34,890 bases of DNA. Origin: Phycisphaerales bacterium UBA7800. GTDB lineage: Bacteria > Planctomycetota > Phycisphaerae > Phycisphaerales > Phycisphaeraceae. Both the position numbers and the translations under genes were made by a program. The DNA lies in the NCBI GenBank assembly GCA_002480565.1, contig DLCK01000005.1, forward strand, positions 38,590-73,479, read 5' to 3'. The notes beneath the pieces are model-generated. The model ran no database searches and was not told the origin of the DNA. It saw only the letters and a program-made list of their open reading frames with translations. Below are positions 23,247 to 31,629 of this stretch, piece by piece; the first letter of the stretch is position 1, and each line of letters begins with the position of its first letter.

Positions 23247-23943
23247 GTGCCACCTCCTTGTTATCGTCCGCATCACTGTCGGTCACCTTGAGGGGAACCT
23301 GATAGATGCAGTCGAGTGAGACTTCCATTTCGAGTCTGAATTCACGGGCCGTCGCTTTACCAATGCGCGTGGTCTTGGAGTAACGCATTTTTACATTCTG
23401 GAAGATCGGCTGGGCAGAAAGTGCGCCGACAAGGTTGGCCACATCCACATCCGATGGACTAAGTCCCATGAGTTGAATCTGCATCACTCGTTCGGGAGCC
23501 TTGACCTTCTTTTTGGTCTTGGATGAACTCTTCTTGGTTTTCTTCTGGGGTTTGAATTCTGAAAGATCAAGCTTGGGTTCATCAGATGAACAGACGATCT
23601 CGGTTAATGACATCCGCTGGGGCATCACTTGAGCGATCGTGGCCATAATCGAGGAGAGGTCCAACGGCATGGTCAAACCATCATGAACCGCCAAGGTGAG
23701 TTTAAGTTCACGTTCCTGATTTTTGAGCTTGGCGACTTCCTTGCTGCGAAGCTCGGCGGCAACCAACTCATCTTTTTTCTGTTCAACTTGATTGCGTATC
23801 GACATTACCTGGCCAGACTGGCCGGCAAAAAGTGCGATGCCAATCAACACCATCCCGCAAAGAATAGCGATCTCACGGAACAGACGCTGGCTGCGGTTCT
23901 GTGACTCCAAAAATGACTGTGGCAGGAAATTGATCTCATTCAT
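23236..23943 (-). CDS. pilN: Type IV pilus inner-membrane protein PilN-like
   Basis: The protein has 235 residues from the ATG at 23941-23943, which overlaps the pilM TGA by 4 nt. The N-terminus MNEINFLPQSFLESQNR contains the INxLP motif by which PilN docks in the PilM groove. A membrane helix follows at about 24-42 (IAILCGMVLIGIALFAGQ), then a coiled coil (about 48-90) and a periplasmic ferredoxin-like domain. An unusual Lys/Ser-rich insert, QKKTKKSSSKTKKKVKAP (about 131-148), splits that domain. The role is the PilMNOP assembly bridge. Confidence 0.9.
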   Translation of the reverse strand: MNEINFLPQSFLESQNRSQRLFREIAILCGMVLIGIALFAGQSGQVMSIRNQVEQKKDELVAAELRSKEVAKLKNQERELKLTLAVHDGLTMPLDLSSIMATIAQVMPQRMSLTEIVCSSDEPKLDLSEFKPQKKTKKSSSKTKKKVKAPERVMQIQLMGLSPSDVDVANLVGALSAQPIFQNVKMRYSKTTRIGKATAREFRLEMEVSLDCIYQVPLKVTDSDADDNKEVAHVD

Positions 23944-25046
23944 GCTGCCTGTCCTTTCTGCATCACATGCTGATTCAAACGCATCGCAAGACCGCACGCC
24001 AAAGCCTCGTTGTCAGAAGACTTCTGATTGGTGAGGGTCGGCGGGGCATCAAGTTTGAGGCCGGAGCTTTCCTGGATCATGCGTAAGAAACTGCTGTCAC
24101 GATTCAGCCCCCCGGTCACCCAGGCACGCTCGGGACGATGACCACGGAAGGTCACGCTGTAGTAACGCATACACAGATTAATCTCACGGGTGAGTTCCGA
24201 AGCGATCTGCCGTTGAGCTTCAACGAGGACACGTTCGATGGTCGGTTCACCGACATTTTCTTTGGACTGCTGGGCTTCTTCAGACTGCTTTTCAACATTG
24301 CGTTTGATGATATTGATTCGCGCTTCGTCAATATCCTCGACACCAAGATTGAGCTTGGTAGCAAGGTATTCATTGATCTGTCGGCCTGCGGCATCGATCT
24401 GTTTGTAAAACAGCACTCGGCCATGACGACAAATCAGAATCTTGGAACTGGCATAACCCAGGTCCAATACGACGACTGCTTCCTCAGGCTTCTGCGGGTC
24501 TTGGTGATAGTTGGCCCATCGAGCCAGAGCACTGGGTGCTGCTTCCACAGCAGTTGGAACCAGATTGCATTGAGCAAGCAAGGCGATGTGTTGGTCGATC
24601 TGCTTTTTCTTGACTGCCAGAAGAATGATCTCCTGCTTGTTCTCGTCACCTTGACGGACTTCTCCGACATTGAGGTACTGAAGCTCGATATCATCGAGTG
24701 AAAGATGCAGTCGGTCGGACGCCTCCCATGCCACGGCTGCCCGGATTTCATTGGGCGGCATGGCGGGAATGCGGATGTTTTTGTAAATGATGTGTTGGGC
24801 AGGTAGTGAGGTAACCACGGTATTGCCTTTGAACGAACCATCGGCCATAGCGTCCTGGATGGCTTGCACCACGGCCTTGTCACGAGTGGCACCACTCACT
24901 GGCAAGCTGGGGCTGAGGTGTTGGACACTACTGGCTGTCACCACCGCTTCGCCACCACGCTCTTCGAGTTGTGCCAGACGTACGGCATAGGCACCGATGT
25001 CGATGCCGATGGGGTATTTGTTGGATTTGATCAGATGCTTGAGCAC
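23940..25046 (-). CDS. pilM: Type IV pilus assembly actin-like ATPase PilM
   Basis: This 368-residue cytoplasmic protein has the FtsA/actin-like fold. Visible nucleotide-binding elements are phosphate-1 GIDIGAYAVRLAQL (14-27), phosphate-2 VVVLDLGYASSKILI and the adenosine motif VTGGLNRDSSF. PilM binds the cytoplasmic tail of PilN and couples the ATPase to the envelope complex. The start is GTG at 25044-25046, supported by AAAGGAG about 8 nt upstream. It is the first gene of a contiguous run to gspF. The pilin gene lies upstream, separated by 494 bp including a strong terminator, so a promoter for the run must lie in that gap. Confidence 0.93.
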   Translation of the reverse strand: MLKHLIKSNKYPIGIDIGAYAVRLAQLEERGGEAVVTASSVQHLSPSLPVSGATRDKAVVQAIQDAMADGSFKGNTVVTSLPAQHIIYKNIRIPAMPPNEIRAAVAWEASDRLHLSLDDIELQYLNVGEVRQGDENKQEIILLAVKKKQIDQHIALLAQCNLVPTAVEAAPSALARWANYHQDPQKPEEAVVVLDLGYASSKILICRHGRVLFYKQIDAAGRQINEYLATKLNLGVEDIDEARINIIKRNVEKQSEEAQQSKENVGEPTIERVLVEAQRQIASELTREINLCMRYYSVTFRGHRPERAWVTGGLNRDSSFLRMIQESSGLKLDAPPTLTNQKSSDNEALACGLAMRLNQHVMQKGQAA

Positions 25047-25076
25047 CGTCCGTCTCCTTTGCTTCTCAATTCCCGA

Positions 25077-25136
25077 TCACTCGATCCAGTTTGAGAAACG
25101 CAAAGAAAAGCCATTGAGACAGAAAATGGGCTTCAT
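25077..25136 (-). CDS. Possible 19-residue leader ORF upstream of pilM
   Basis: The frame MKPIFCLNGFSLRFSNWIE has an ATG start preceded by AGGAG at 8 nt and ends 30 nt before the pilM GTG. It has no known homologue that I recognise. The ribosome site is as good as those of the real genes, so it could be a translated leader affecting pilM expression, or a chance frame. Low certainty. Confidence 0.3.
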   Translation of the reverse strand: MKPIFCLNGFSLRFSNWIE

Positions 25137-25317
25137 GATGCGAACTCCTGGACCTGGACACGTATCTTGCGACACGTTGTCACTGATTTATTCGGCAGAA
25201 TCAGAACCCAACTGAGGTCAAGAGGCGCCCGATAAGCAAAAAAGTTGTGAAAATAGGTAAGTTGGCGGGAATCGCCCTGCTTCTGGTCTATGTAATGAAT
25301 CAGTCGTGCAAGATCCC

Positions 25318-25428
25318 AAGCCGCCAGATGAGTCGGGCTTTGCGGACGAATCTGACGGGTATCCAATTGTGTGAGACAGGCGAGTACGATGCGACCCGTC
25401 AGATTCGCATAGCCTCATCTGGCGGCTT
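25318..25428. repeat. Long hairpin made of two inverted copies of a dispersed 33-nt repeat
   Basis: Left copy at 25318-25360 and right copy at 25394-25428 are inverted. The outer 15 bp (AAGCCGCCAGATGAG / CTCATCTGGCGGCTT) and inner 14 bp (CGAATCTGACGGGT / ACCCGTCAGATTCG) are perfect. Between them the left copy is 8 nt longer than the right. The loop is 33 nt. The same repeat occurs singly at 6247-6279. It lies in the gap between pilin and pilM. Confidence 0.9.
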
Positions 25429-25467
25429 GATGTGACATCTTCATCCGATAACAATGTAACAACGCGC

Positions 25468-25501
25468 AAAAAAACACCCTGACATTTCTGCCAGGGTGTT
25501 T
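25468..25501 (-). terminator. Strong intrinsic terminator of the pilin gene
   Basis: On the minus strand a 10-bp perfect stem AAACACCCTG / CAGGGTGTTT with a 10-nt loop is followed by further T residues (TTTTTTTG in all). It starts about 40 bp after the pilin stop and separates the pilin transcript from the pilM run. Confidence 0.92.
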
Positions 25502-25540
25502 GTATTAATCGTATCAAACGCGTGTCATACGCGGCTTTGA

Positions 25541-26056
25541 TTAGTCATCATCTTCTTCGGTGACCAGGACGATGTCGCCATCATCTTCGGTCATACCCAC
25601 TTTGGTGGCACTTGCGGTACTGAGGATACCACGGATTTCACCAGTCGTGCTGTCGTATGCCCAACCAGCGGTACCGGTTGTTGAGGGATCAGCACCGACG
25701 GTCAACGCAGTGATGGTTGACGAACTGTCGAATGAGTTGGTCGGGGCCTTTTGCAAGTAAGGACCAAAGGAACCGCTGGCGTTCAATGTGCCATCGGCAT
25801 CAGTCTTTTCGGTCAGCAAGTCCCAGCCGTCATTGCCTGCAAGGTTAGGATAGTCGTCATTGTGCTGTACGCGATAGAGTTCCAGTTGGCTGCGGATGGT
25901 CTGCAACTGAGTCGTCAGAGCGTTGGCCTTGGCGGTATCGGATGCAGAGGTGAATTGTGGGATGACGATCGCAGACAGAATGCCCAGGATCACCACGACG
26001 ATCAGGATTTCAACAAGCGTGAAACCAGCGTTATGCGTGTGTTTGCGAGTGTTCAT
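25541..26056 (-). CDS. Type IV pilin / GspG-like major pseudopilin
   Basis: The protein has 171 residues from the ATG at 26054-26056, with AGGAG about 8 nt upstream. The class III signal is short and basic, MNTRKHTHNAG, cut between G11 and F12 by prepilin peptidase. It is followed by the hydrophobic helix FTLVEILIVVVILGILSAIV with Glu at mature position 5 (E16). The C-terminal domain contains GPYLQKAPTNSFD and GWAYDSTTGEIRG, a GspG-like pattern. The end is strongly acidic (EDDGDIVLVTEEDDD), which could bind calcium as in GspG. It has no Cys pair of classic type IVa pilins. A terminator follows, so it is probably expressed alone and at higher level than the assembly genes. Confidence 0.93.
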   Translation of the reverse strand: MNTRKHTHNAGFTLVEILIVVVILGILSAIVIPQFTSASDTAKANALTTQLQTIRSQLELYRVQHNDDYPNLAGNDGWDLLTEKTDADGTLNASGSFGPYLQKAPTNSFDSSSTITALTVGADPSTTGTAGWAYDSTTGEIRGILSTASATKVGMTEDDGDIVLVTEEDDD

Positions 26057-26476
26057 TTTGATAGCTCCTCTAGTTAACTTGTCCATGCAATGTTTGTTGT
26101 TTGTATATCCGTAACTTTTTCAGACACACTTGTGCCTGCACCTTTTGTAAACCTTGTCGATCAGACCCCCCATTTTCGGGTCGGTTTTGAACCTGCTGTG
26201 GAATTGGGCCCTATCCTCTGGCAGGTCATTGATTCGAGGTTTCCTGCTCATGTCATCGACGAGGCATTTGGCGTACTTGATGTTCTTTTTCATTTCAAAA
26301 CCAAAACGGGTCGGTCTGTAACGGTTATCCAAAAGACAACAGCAGACCCGTTCAAACAAACGATATGGTTCCATGAATCAGCCAATCGAAACACTGTTTT
26401 TCAGTCATTTCAAATCGCTTTGTAACATCTGGTTAAAACTGACAAACCAATACGCAGCAATACAAAAGGTTGATCC
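26057..26476. other. Intergenic region between divergent pilin and histidine kinase genes
   Basis: These 420 bp must carry promoters for both divergent genes. I see no consensus pair strong enough to call and no sigma-54 GG-GC motif. A minus-strand frame at 26120-26374 has no recognisable character. The AAAAGG at about 26464-26469 can serve as ribosome site for the kinase TTG start. Confidence 0.35.
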
Positions 26477-27664
26477 TTGATTTCTTATTTGAGAACCCGA
26501 TCTGACCGACGTATGAAAAATCAAACAGGACACGGAACTCCCAACGTGATGACCAGGTCAAAAGGTATTTTCAATATTCTGATTGTGGGCATGCTGAGTC
26601 TCATCGGCATGGGCGTGGCGATTCTGCCCCTACTGACACATGACCAGAACACGTCGATCAGTTGGATGACGGCTTTATTGGCCATGGGACCGTTTCTGGT
26701 TCTTGTGAGTCTGATCGTGCATAACAACCATCAAATTCGCGGATTGCGTTCAGAAATTTTTTACAGTCGCAACAAGCTTCAATCGACTCAAACCAAACTT
26801 GAACAGACTCAAAGTAAACTGGAGAATGCTGCCCAACTCGCTGGTGCCACGGAACTGGCGACGGGGATTCTTCACAATGTGGGAAATGTTCTCAACGGCG
26901 TCAACGTCAGTGTGTCACAAATCAATCAATCGTTACGTGACTCAAGAATGGATGCACTCAACAGCATCGTGCAACTGATGCAGCAACAAGGTGAGAATCT
27001 GCCCAACTTCATTGCAACAGATCAACGAGGCATGAACCTTGTCGAAGCTCTGGCACAACTTGAACAAATCCGTGAAGAGGAAGCTGAATTCCTCTCCACG
27101 GAATTGCGTGAATTGTCCAACGGCGTCAATCACATGCGCAACATCATCGACATGCAACAATCCTCAGCAACCAATGCACATCAACATGAAAACTTCAATG
27201 TCTCAGAAGTGATTCAGGATGCGGTGAAGCTATACAGCAATGCCTTGGCACGTCTGCAAATTGAGCTGTCCCTGCAACTCGATGAGCAACTCCAAGCACA
27301 GACCGACCGCCCCATCGTAATGCATATCCTCGTCAATCTCATCAGCAACGCGCGTAATGCCATTGCCGAATCAACGCATGGCGGGCTGCGCAAAATCACC
27401 ATCCAATCCCAACAAGTCGATCAGTGGGCGCAAGTCCAAATCACCGACACAGGCTGTGGCATTGATTCGGCGAACCTTAAGCATCTATTTGAATATGGAT
27501 TCACCACACGCGATTCAGGACATGGATTCGGCCTGCATCACAGTATCAATGCAGCAAGAGAACTGGGGGGCACACTATCCGTTCATAGTGATGGAGTGGG
27601 GACTGGGGCGACTTTTACACTGCAAATCCCCGTCATCGCAACGGTGGCAAATCGTATCCTGTAA
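26477..27664 (+). CDS. Membrane histidine kinase with HNVGN-type phospho-acceptor box
   Basis: The 395-residue frame opens with TTG at 26477, preceded by AAAAGG at about 7 nt; an ATG at 26513 would remove 12 residues but lacks a ribosome site. Two membrane helices (about 32-53 and 63-82) are joined by a short loop. A coiled coil (about 88-120) follows. The phospho-acceptor is His133 in ATGILHNVGNVLNGV, the variant box of a distinct kinase group. The ATPase domain has N-box HILVNLISNARNAI (283-296), G1 DTGCGI (324-329) and G2 GHGFGLH (348-354). There is no PAS domain and no adjacent receiver gene. It is divergent from the pilin gene and may serve the receiver inside the pilus cluster (inference). 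Confidence 0.9.
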   Translation: MISYLRTRSDRRMKNQTGHGTPNVMTRSKGIFNILIVGMLSLIGMGVAILPLLTHDQNTSISWMTALLAMGPFLVLVSLIVHNNHQIRGLRSEIFYSRNKLQSTQTKLEQTQSKLENAAQLAGATELATGILHNVGNVLNGVNVSVSQINQSLRDSRMDALNSIVQLMQQQGENLPNFIATDQRGMNLVEALAQLEQIREEEAEFLSTELRELSNGVNHMRNIIDMQQSSATNAHQHENFNVSEVIQDAVKLYSNALARLQIELSLQLDEQLQAQTDRPIVMHILVNLISNARNAIAESTHGGLRKITIQSQQVDQWAQVQITDTGCGIDSANLKHLFEYGFTTRDSGHGFGLHHSINAARELGGTLSVHSDGVGTGATFTLQIPVIATVANRIL

Positions 27665-27671
27665 TTCAAAA

Positions 27672-29459
27672 TCAGATTTCGTATGCCCAGTATTCCAGGT
27701 CATCCTGATCAGCTATGTCCGTGGCATCAATCGACCCGCCGATGAGTTCCTTGGCACGGTCGAGCGCTTTTTGAGCTGAAGCAAACACACCAAAACTTGT
27801 CGGAAACACATTCTCTTCGCCGATGAGTTTGACCAACCCGTAGTGTCCCATTTCATCCATCAGTTCATCGCGGACACCGCAGAGAATCACGTGTCGCCCC
27901 AACTCGTTCATGCGTTCGACAAATTCTTCGATCACCTGCAATACCGTGGAGTCCACTGAGTGCGTTCGCTTGAGTCGGAAGATCACAACGCGCGATGCAT
28001 CGTTTTGAATCCGTGTCAATCGATCACGCAACTCATCAGCGACACCAAAGAACAAGTCCCCTTCCATCTGCAGGAACAACACTGTCCGACGACCGTGTTT
28101 TTCCTGCAAGGGTCGCTCAACAAATGGGCCAGAGGGGGATCGCACCATCTCTGCCATGCGAAGCTGACTGGCTTGTCTAAGGTACAAAGCGATGTTCAGG
28201 AACACGCCGACATAAATCGCATAGTGCAACGGCAAGGTGACCGCAGATAAAAACGTCACCATACACACCGCAGCATCAGCGCGATTGGTCTTGAAGATTC
28301 GCAGCATGTACCGCCAATCCACCAGCGCATAGGCAATCAAAAACAAAATGGCAGCCAAAGCGGACATGGGGATGTAGTAGGCCCATTTTGCACACGCTAA
28401 AAAGATCACCGCAACACCCACTGCACTAAAGGCACCTGAATAACGCGTTTTGGCGCCGGCCTGATAATTGAGTACCGACCGGGTAAAGCTCGCAGAGCCA
28501 GGAATATTCTGACAGAACGCACCAATGACATTGGCGACACCTTGAGCAAAAAATTCTTGATTGGGGCGGATCACCGATCCGGTTTTCGAAGCGATGGATT
28601 TACCGATGGCAACCGTCTCAATCATCCCCAATAATGCCAGGGCAAAGGCGCCGCCCAACATGACTTCGGCCTGTTTATAGGTAATATGCCAGGGCATATA
28701 CAATTTCTCAGGCAAGCCACTTGGGACTTCACCTACTAATGGTAAATGTGATTCATCCCATCCAAACATGACCACTGCAGCCCCAGCCAAGACCACCCCC
28801 AGTAACGGGCCCGGGAAGAGTTTGGAGATGCGCTTGACCACAAGGATCAAAGCAATCGTGGCAATCCCGACACCCACGGCATGAATGCTGATATCACCTA
28901 TATGCGGTATGAGTTTTTGAATATCCCCCATCACGCCTGGTAACTTGGCACCGCCGTATGGGATTTTAATACCCAGAAAATTCTTGAACTGACCTGCTGC
29001 AATAAGCACACCGGCACCGGAGGAAAAACCAATGATCACACTCCGACTCACATAGCGAATTAAATTACCCATCCGCGCAGCAGCAAAGATCAACTGGATG
29101 ATCCCCTTAAGCAAACACAAACCCACAACCAATTGCAGGTACATCGCGGTATCACCCGGATCAGCAAGACGCATGACCGTTGCAGCAATAAGCAAAGCCT
29201 GCGTATTGGTCGGCCCGTTGGAGACAAACTCATTGGATGCAAAAAGCGACCCGAAAAACCCCTGGATAATTGCGGTATAAAGTCCGTACTCCGGCGGGAC
29301 TCCGGCAATCAAGGCGTAAGCCATCCCCTGTGGAATTTCAATAACAGCAACTGTAATCCCTGCGAGAATATCCGCCCAACACTTTTTGAAGTTGTAGGTC
29401 TTGAGTGTCTCGATGGGTGGCGTCAACGGTTGAGCCATACGGGATAACAACGATGCCAT
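27672..29459 (-). CDS. SulP (SLC26) family anion transporter with STAS domain, copy 1
   Basis: This 595-residue inner-membrane transporter has about 10-14 hydrophobic segments. The N-terminal signature is AGITVAVIEIPQGMAYALIAGVPPEYGLYTA. The centre has GAFALALLGMIETVAIGKSIA and NIPGSASFTRSVLNYQAGAKT. A cytoplasmic STAS domain (about 456-565) contains RTVLFLQMEGDLFFGVADEL and SVDSTVLQVIEEF, with D503-S504 at the phospho-serine position. The family moves sulfate, bicarbonate or other anions, usually with H+ or Na+; the substrate cannot be told here. The start has GGAG 8 nt upstream. Its stop is only 7 bp from the convergent kinase stop. It is 72 bp downstream of a close paralogue and likely co-transcribed. 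Confidence 0.94.
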   Translation of the reverse strand: MASLLSRMAQPLTPPIETLKTYNFKKCWADILAGITVAVIEIPQGMAYALIAGVPPEYGLYTAIIQGFFGSLFASNEFVSNGPTNTQALLIAATVMRLADPGDTAMYLQLVVGLCLLKGIIQLIFAAARMGNLIRYVSRSVIIGFSSGAGVLIAAGQFKNFLGIKIPYGGAKLPGVMGDIQKLIPHIGDISIHAVGVGIATIALILVVKRISKLFPGPLLGVVLAGAAVVMFGWDESHLPLVGEVPSGLPEKLYMPWHITYKQAEVMLGGAFALALLGMIETVAIGKSIASKTGSVIRPNQEFFAQGVANVIGAFCQNIPGSASFTRSVLNYQAGAKTRYSGAFSAVGVAVIFLACAKWAYYIPMSALAAILFLIAYALVDWRYMLRIFKTNRADAAVCMVTFLSAVTLPLHYAIYVGVFLNIALYLRQASQLRMAEMVRSPSGPFVERPLQEKHGRRTVLFLQMEGDLFFGVADELRDRLTRIQNDASRVVIFRLKRTHSVDSTVLQVIEEFVERMNELGRHVILCGVRDELMDEMGHYGLVKLIGEENVFPTSFGVFASAQKALDRAKELIGGSIDATDIADQDDLEYWAYEI

Positions 29460-29531
29460 TAAATAACTCCAATATCAAATTTGCCTGCTGTTCCAATCAT
29501 GCTTGTCGATCATCATCCATGCCGTCCAACA

Positions 29532-31331
29532 TTAACCCACGTCATATGTGTAACCTTCTGAGTCATCTTCTTCCAAGAGCAGTTCCTGCGTGTCGATGGA
29601 CCCACCGAGCAAGTCACGGGCACGATCCAAAGCCTGTTGCGCAGCAGCAAAGACACCGTAACTGGTGGGGAATAAATTTTGCTGGCCAATGATTTTGTCC
29701 AGCCCATAATGCTGGATGATGTCCATCAATTCTTCACGCATGCCACAGAGAATCACAAACCGCCCTGTCTCCTGCATGCGTTGGGCGAACTCCTCGACAA
29801 CCTGCAAGACGGTTGAGTCAATCGAATGCGTTCGCTTGAGTCGGAAGATGACCACACGTGCTGAACCATTGGCGATGCGGTTTAGTCGATCGCGTAATTC
29901 GTCTGCTACGCCGAAAAACAGATCACCTTCCATTTGCAGAAACATGACGGTTCGCTTGCCATGTTTTTCCTGCAACGGGCGTTCGACAAACGAACCTGCA
30001 GAATGTGTTCGGATCATCTCGTTAATACGCAGTCGGCTGGACTGTTGAAGATACACACCAATATTCAAAAACACTCCGACATAAATGGCGTAATGCAGTG
30101 GCAAGGTGATGGCTGCCAAGAACGTCACCATGCAGACCGCCGCATCGGACTTACTGGTTTTGCCGATGCGTAACATGTACCGCCAATCGACCAGTGAGTA
30201 TGCGATGATAAACAGGACCGCAGCCAGGGATGCCATGGGGATATACCATGCCAGTGACGCGCAAAGCAGATAGATCAACGCAACGGCGATGGCACTGTAA
30301 ACACCTGCAAAGCGTGTCTGACCTCCTGCCTGGTAGTTCAAAGCTGATCGAGTAAAGCTCGCAGACCCAGGGATATTCTGGCAGACAGCGCCCAGTACGT
30401 TGGCTAAACCTTGAGCGAAAAATTCCTGATTGGGGCGAACCGTCGAGCCGGTCTTTGATGCGATGGACTTGCCAATTGCCACCGTCTCAATCATGCCAAG
30501 TAATGCCAAGGCAAAGGCGCCACCCAACATTGATTCGGCCTGATGGTAGTCAATATGCCAAGGTGCGATAAACGTGTCAGGTAGACCATGCGGTAACTCG
30601 CCCACCAAAGGCAGCGTCTGCATATTCCATCCTGCAAAAGCAACACACCCGCCGGCAAAGACCACGCCGATAAGCGGACCTGGAGCCAAACGAGATAGCC
30701 GCCGAATAATCAGAATTAACACCAGCGTCCCCAGGCCAATACCTAGTGCGTGCAAATTGGTTTGATGTAAATGAGGTGTCAAACGCAATGCATCACCCAC
30801 CACGCCCGGCACCACACGCGTCCCCAGGTCCGAACGCGAGAGACCCAGTAAATTGGGAATCTGCCCCACTGCAATAAGCACTCCGGCACCGGCTGAGAAT
30901 CCAATGATCACACTGCGGCTGACATAACGAATGAGATTGCCCATCCGCGCAGCAGCAAAGATCATCTGGATGATCCCCTTGATCATCGTCAAACCAATAA
31001 CCAGCTGCAGATACATCGCAGGATCACCAGGATCTGCCAGACGAGCCACCGTAGCTGCGATCAGTAGCGATTGTGTGTTAGTTGCCCCGCTGGAGAGTTG
31101 TTCGTTGGAGGCAAACAACGCACCGATGAAACCTTGGATAATGGAAGTGTAAAGCCCATACTGAGCCGGCACGCCAGCAATCAGGGCGTATGCCATCGCC
31201 TGGGGGACTTCGACCACTGCCACCGTCAATCCTGCCACCATGTCCCGGCGGAACTTGTTGAAAGTGTAATCCCTGATCGTCGCCAATGGCGGTGAAAACG
31301 GATAAGCCAGGCGGGACAGCAACGGCGACAT
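29532..31331 (-). CDS. SulP (SLC26) family anion transporter with STAS domain, copy 2
   Basis: This 599-residue paralogue of the next gene matches it nearly end to end (VPQAMAYALIAGVPAQYGLYTS; GGAFALALLGMIETVAIGKS; GSASFTRSALNYQAGGQTRF). The STAS domain is at about 458-570, with SIDSTVLQVVEEF. The start was set at the ATG 31329-31331, with GGAG about 8 nt upstream; a TTG just before it is less likely. It is first of the tandem pair. The copies diverge most in the loops around residues 165-250 and at the C-terminal tail, suggesting an old duplication with possible change in substrate or affinity. No carbonic anhydrase or sulfate assimilation gene is adjacent. Confidence 0.94.
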   Translation of the reverse strand: MSPLLSRLAYPFSPPLATIRDYTFNKFRRDMVAGLTVAVVEVPQAMAYALIAGVPAQYGLYTSIIQGFIGALFASNEQLSSGATNTQSLLIAATVARLADPGDPAMYLQLVIGLTMIKGIIQMIFAAARMGNLIRYVSRSVIIGFSAGAGVLIAVGQIPNLLGLSRSDLGTRVVPGVVGDALRLTPHLHQTNLHALGIGLGTLVLILIIRRLSRLAPGPLIGVVFAGGCVAFAGWNMQTLPLVGELPHGLPDTFIAPWHIDYHQAESMLGGAFALALLGMIETVAIGKSIASKTGSTVRPNQEFFAQGLANVLGAVCQNIPGSASFTRSALNYQAGGQTRFAGVYSAIAVALIYLLCASLAWYIPMASLAAVLFIIAYSLVDWRYMLRIGKTSKSDAAVCMVTFLAAITLPLHYAIYVGVFLNIGVYLQQSSRLRINEMIRTHSAGSFVERPLQEKHGKRTVMFLQMEGDLFFGVADELRDRLNRIANGSARVVIFRLKRTHSIDSTVLQVVEEFAQRMQETGRFVILCGMREELMDIIQHYGLDKIIGQQNLFPTSYGVFAAAQQALDRARDLLGGSIDTQELLLEEDDSEGYTYDVG

Positions 31332-31629
31332 CAAGACACTCCAGAAGTTACAGAATATAAGCAGACAACAGCATATAACCTCAACGGATCATTTTACTTG
31401 CGTTTTCGCTAGACTTAATCTGTTCAGGTAATACACAATAGCAACAATGAGCCACATCGTGCAATACATCAGTTTAATTCATCTGAAATTCACCCTGTAA
31501 CCAGTTTCAATCCCGATACCACGTATAGAGTGAACAAGCACTGGGCAATACGCCTTGATGCAGGGCGTTGAACCCTTAAACCTGTTGTGCTTATCCATTC
31601 AAAGGATTGCGAACCTGTGAATCGCGAAT

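Noticed and set aside
25133..25366. 77-codon minus-strand frame with TTG start in the pilin-pilM gap
   Set aside because: Its start is inside the hairpin repeat, it has no ribosome site evident, and the translation is not recognisable. Its stop overlaps the leader ORF start, which may be chance.
26120..26374. 84-codon minus-strand frame upstream of the pilin gene
   Set aside because: No ribosome site and no family resemblance; the region must hold the divergent promoters.
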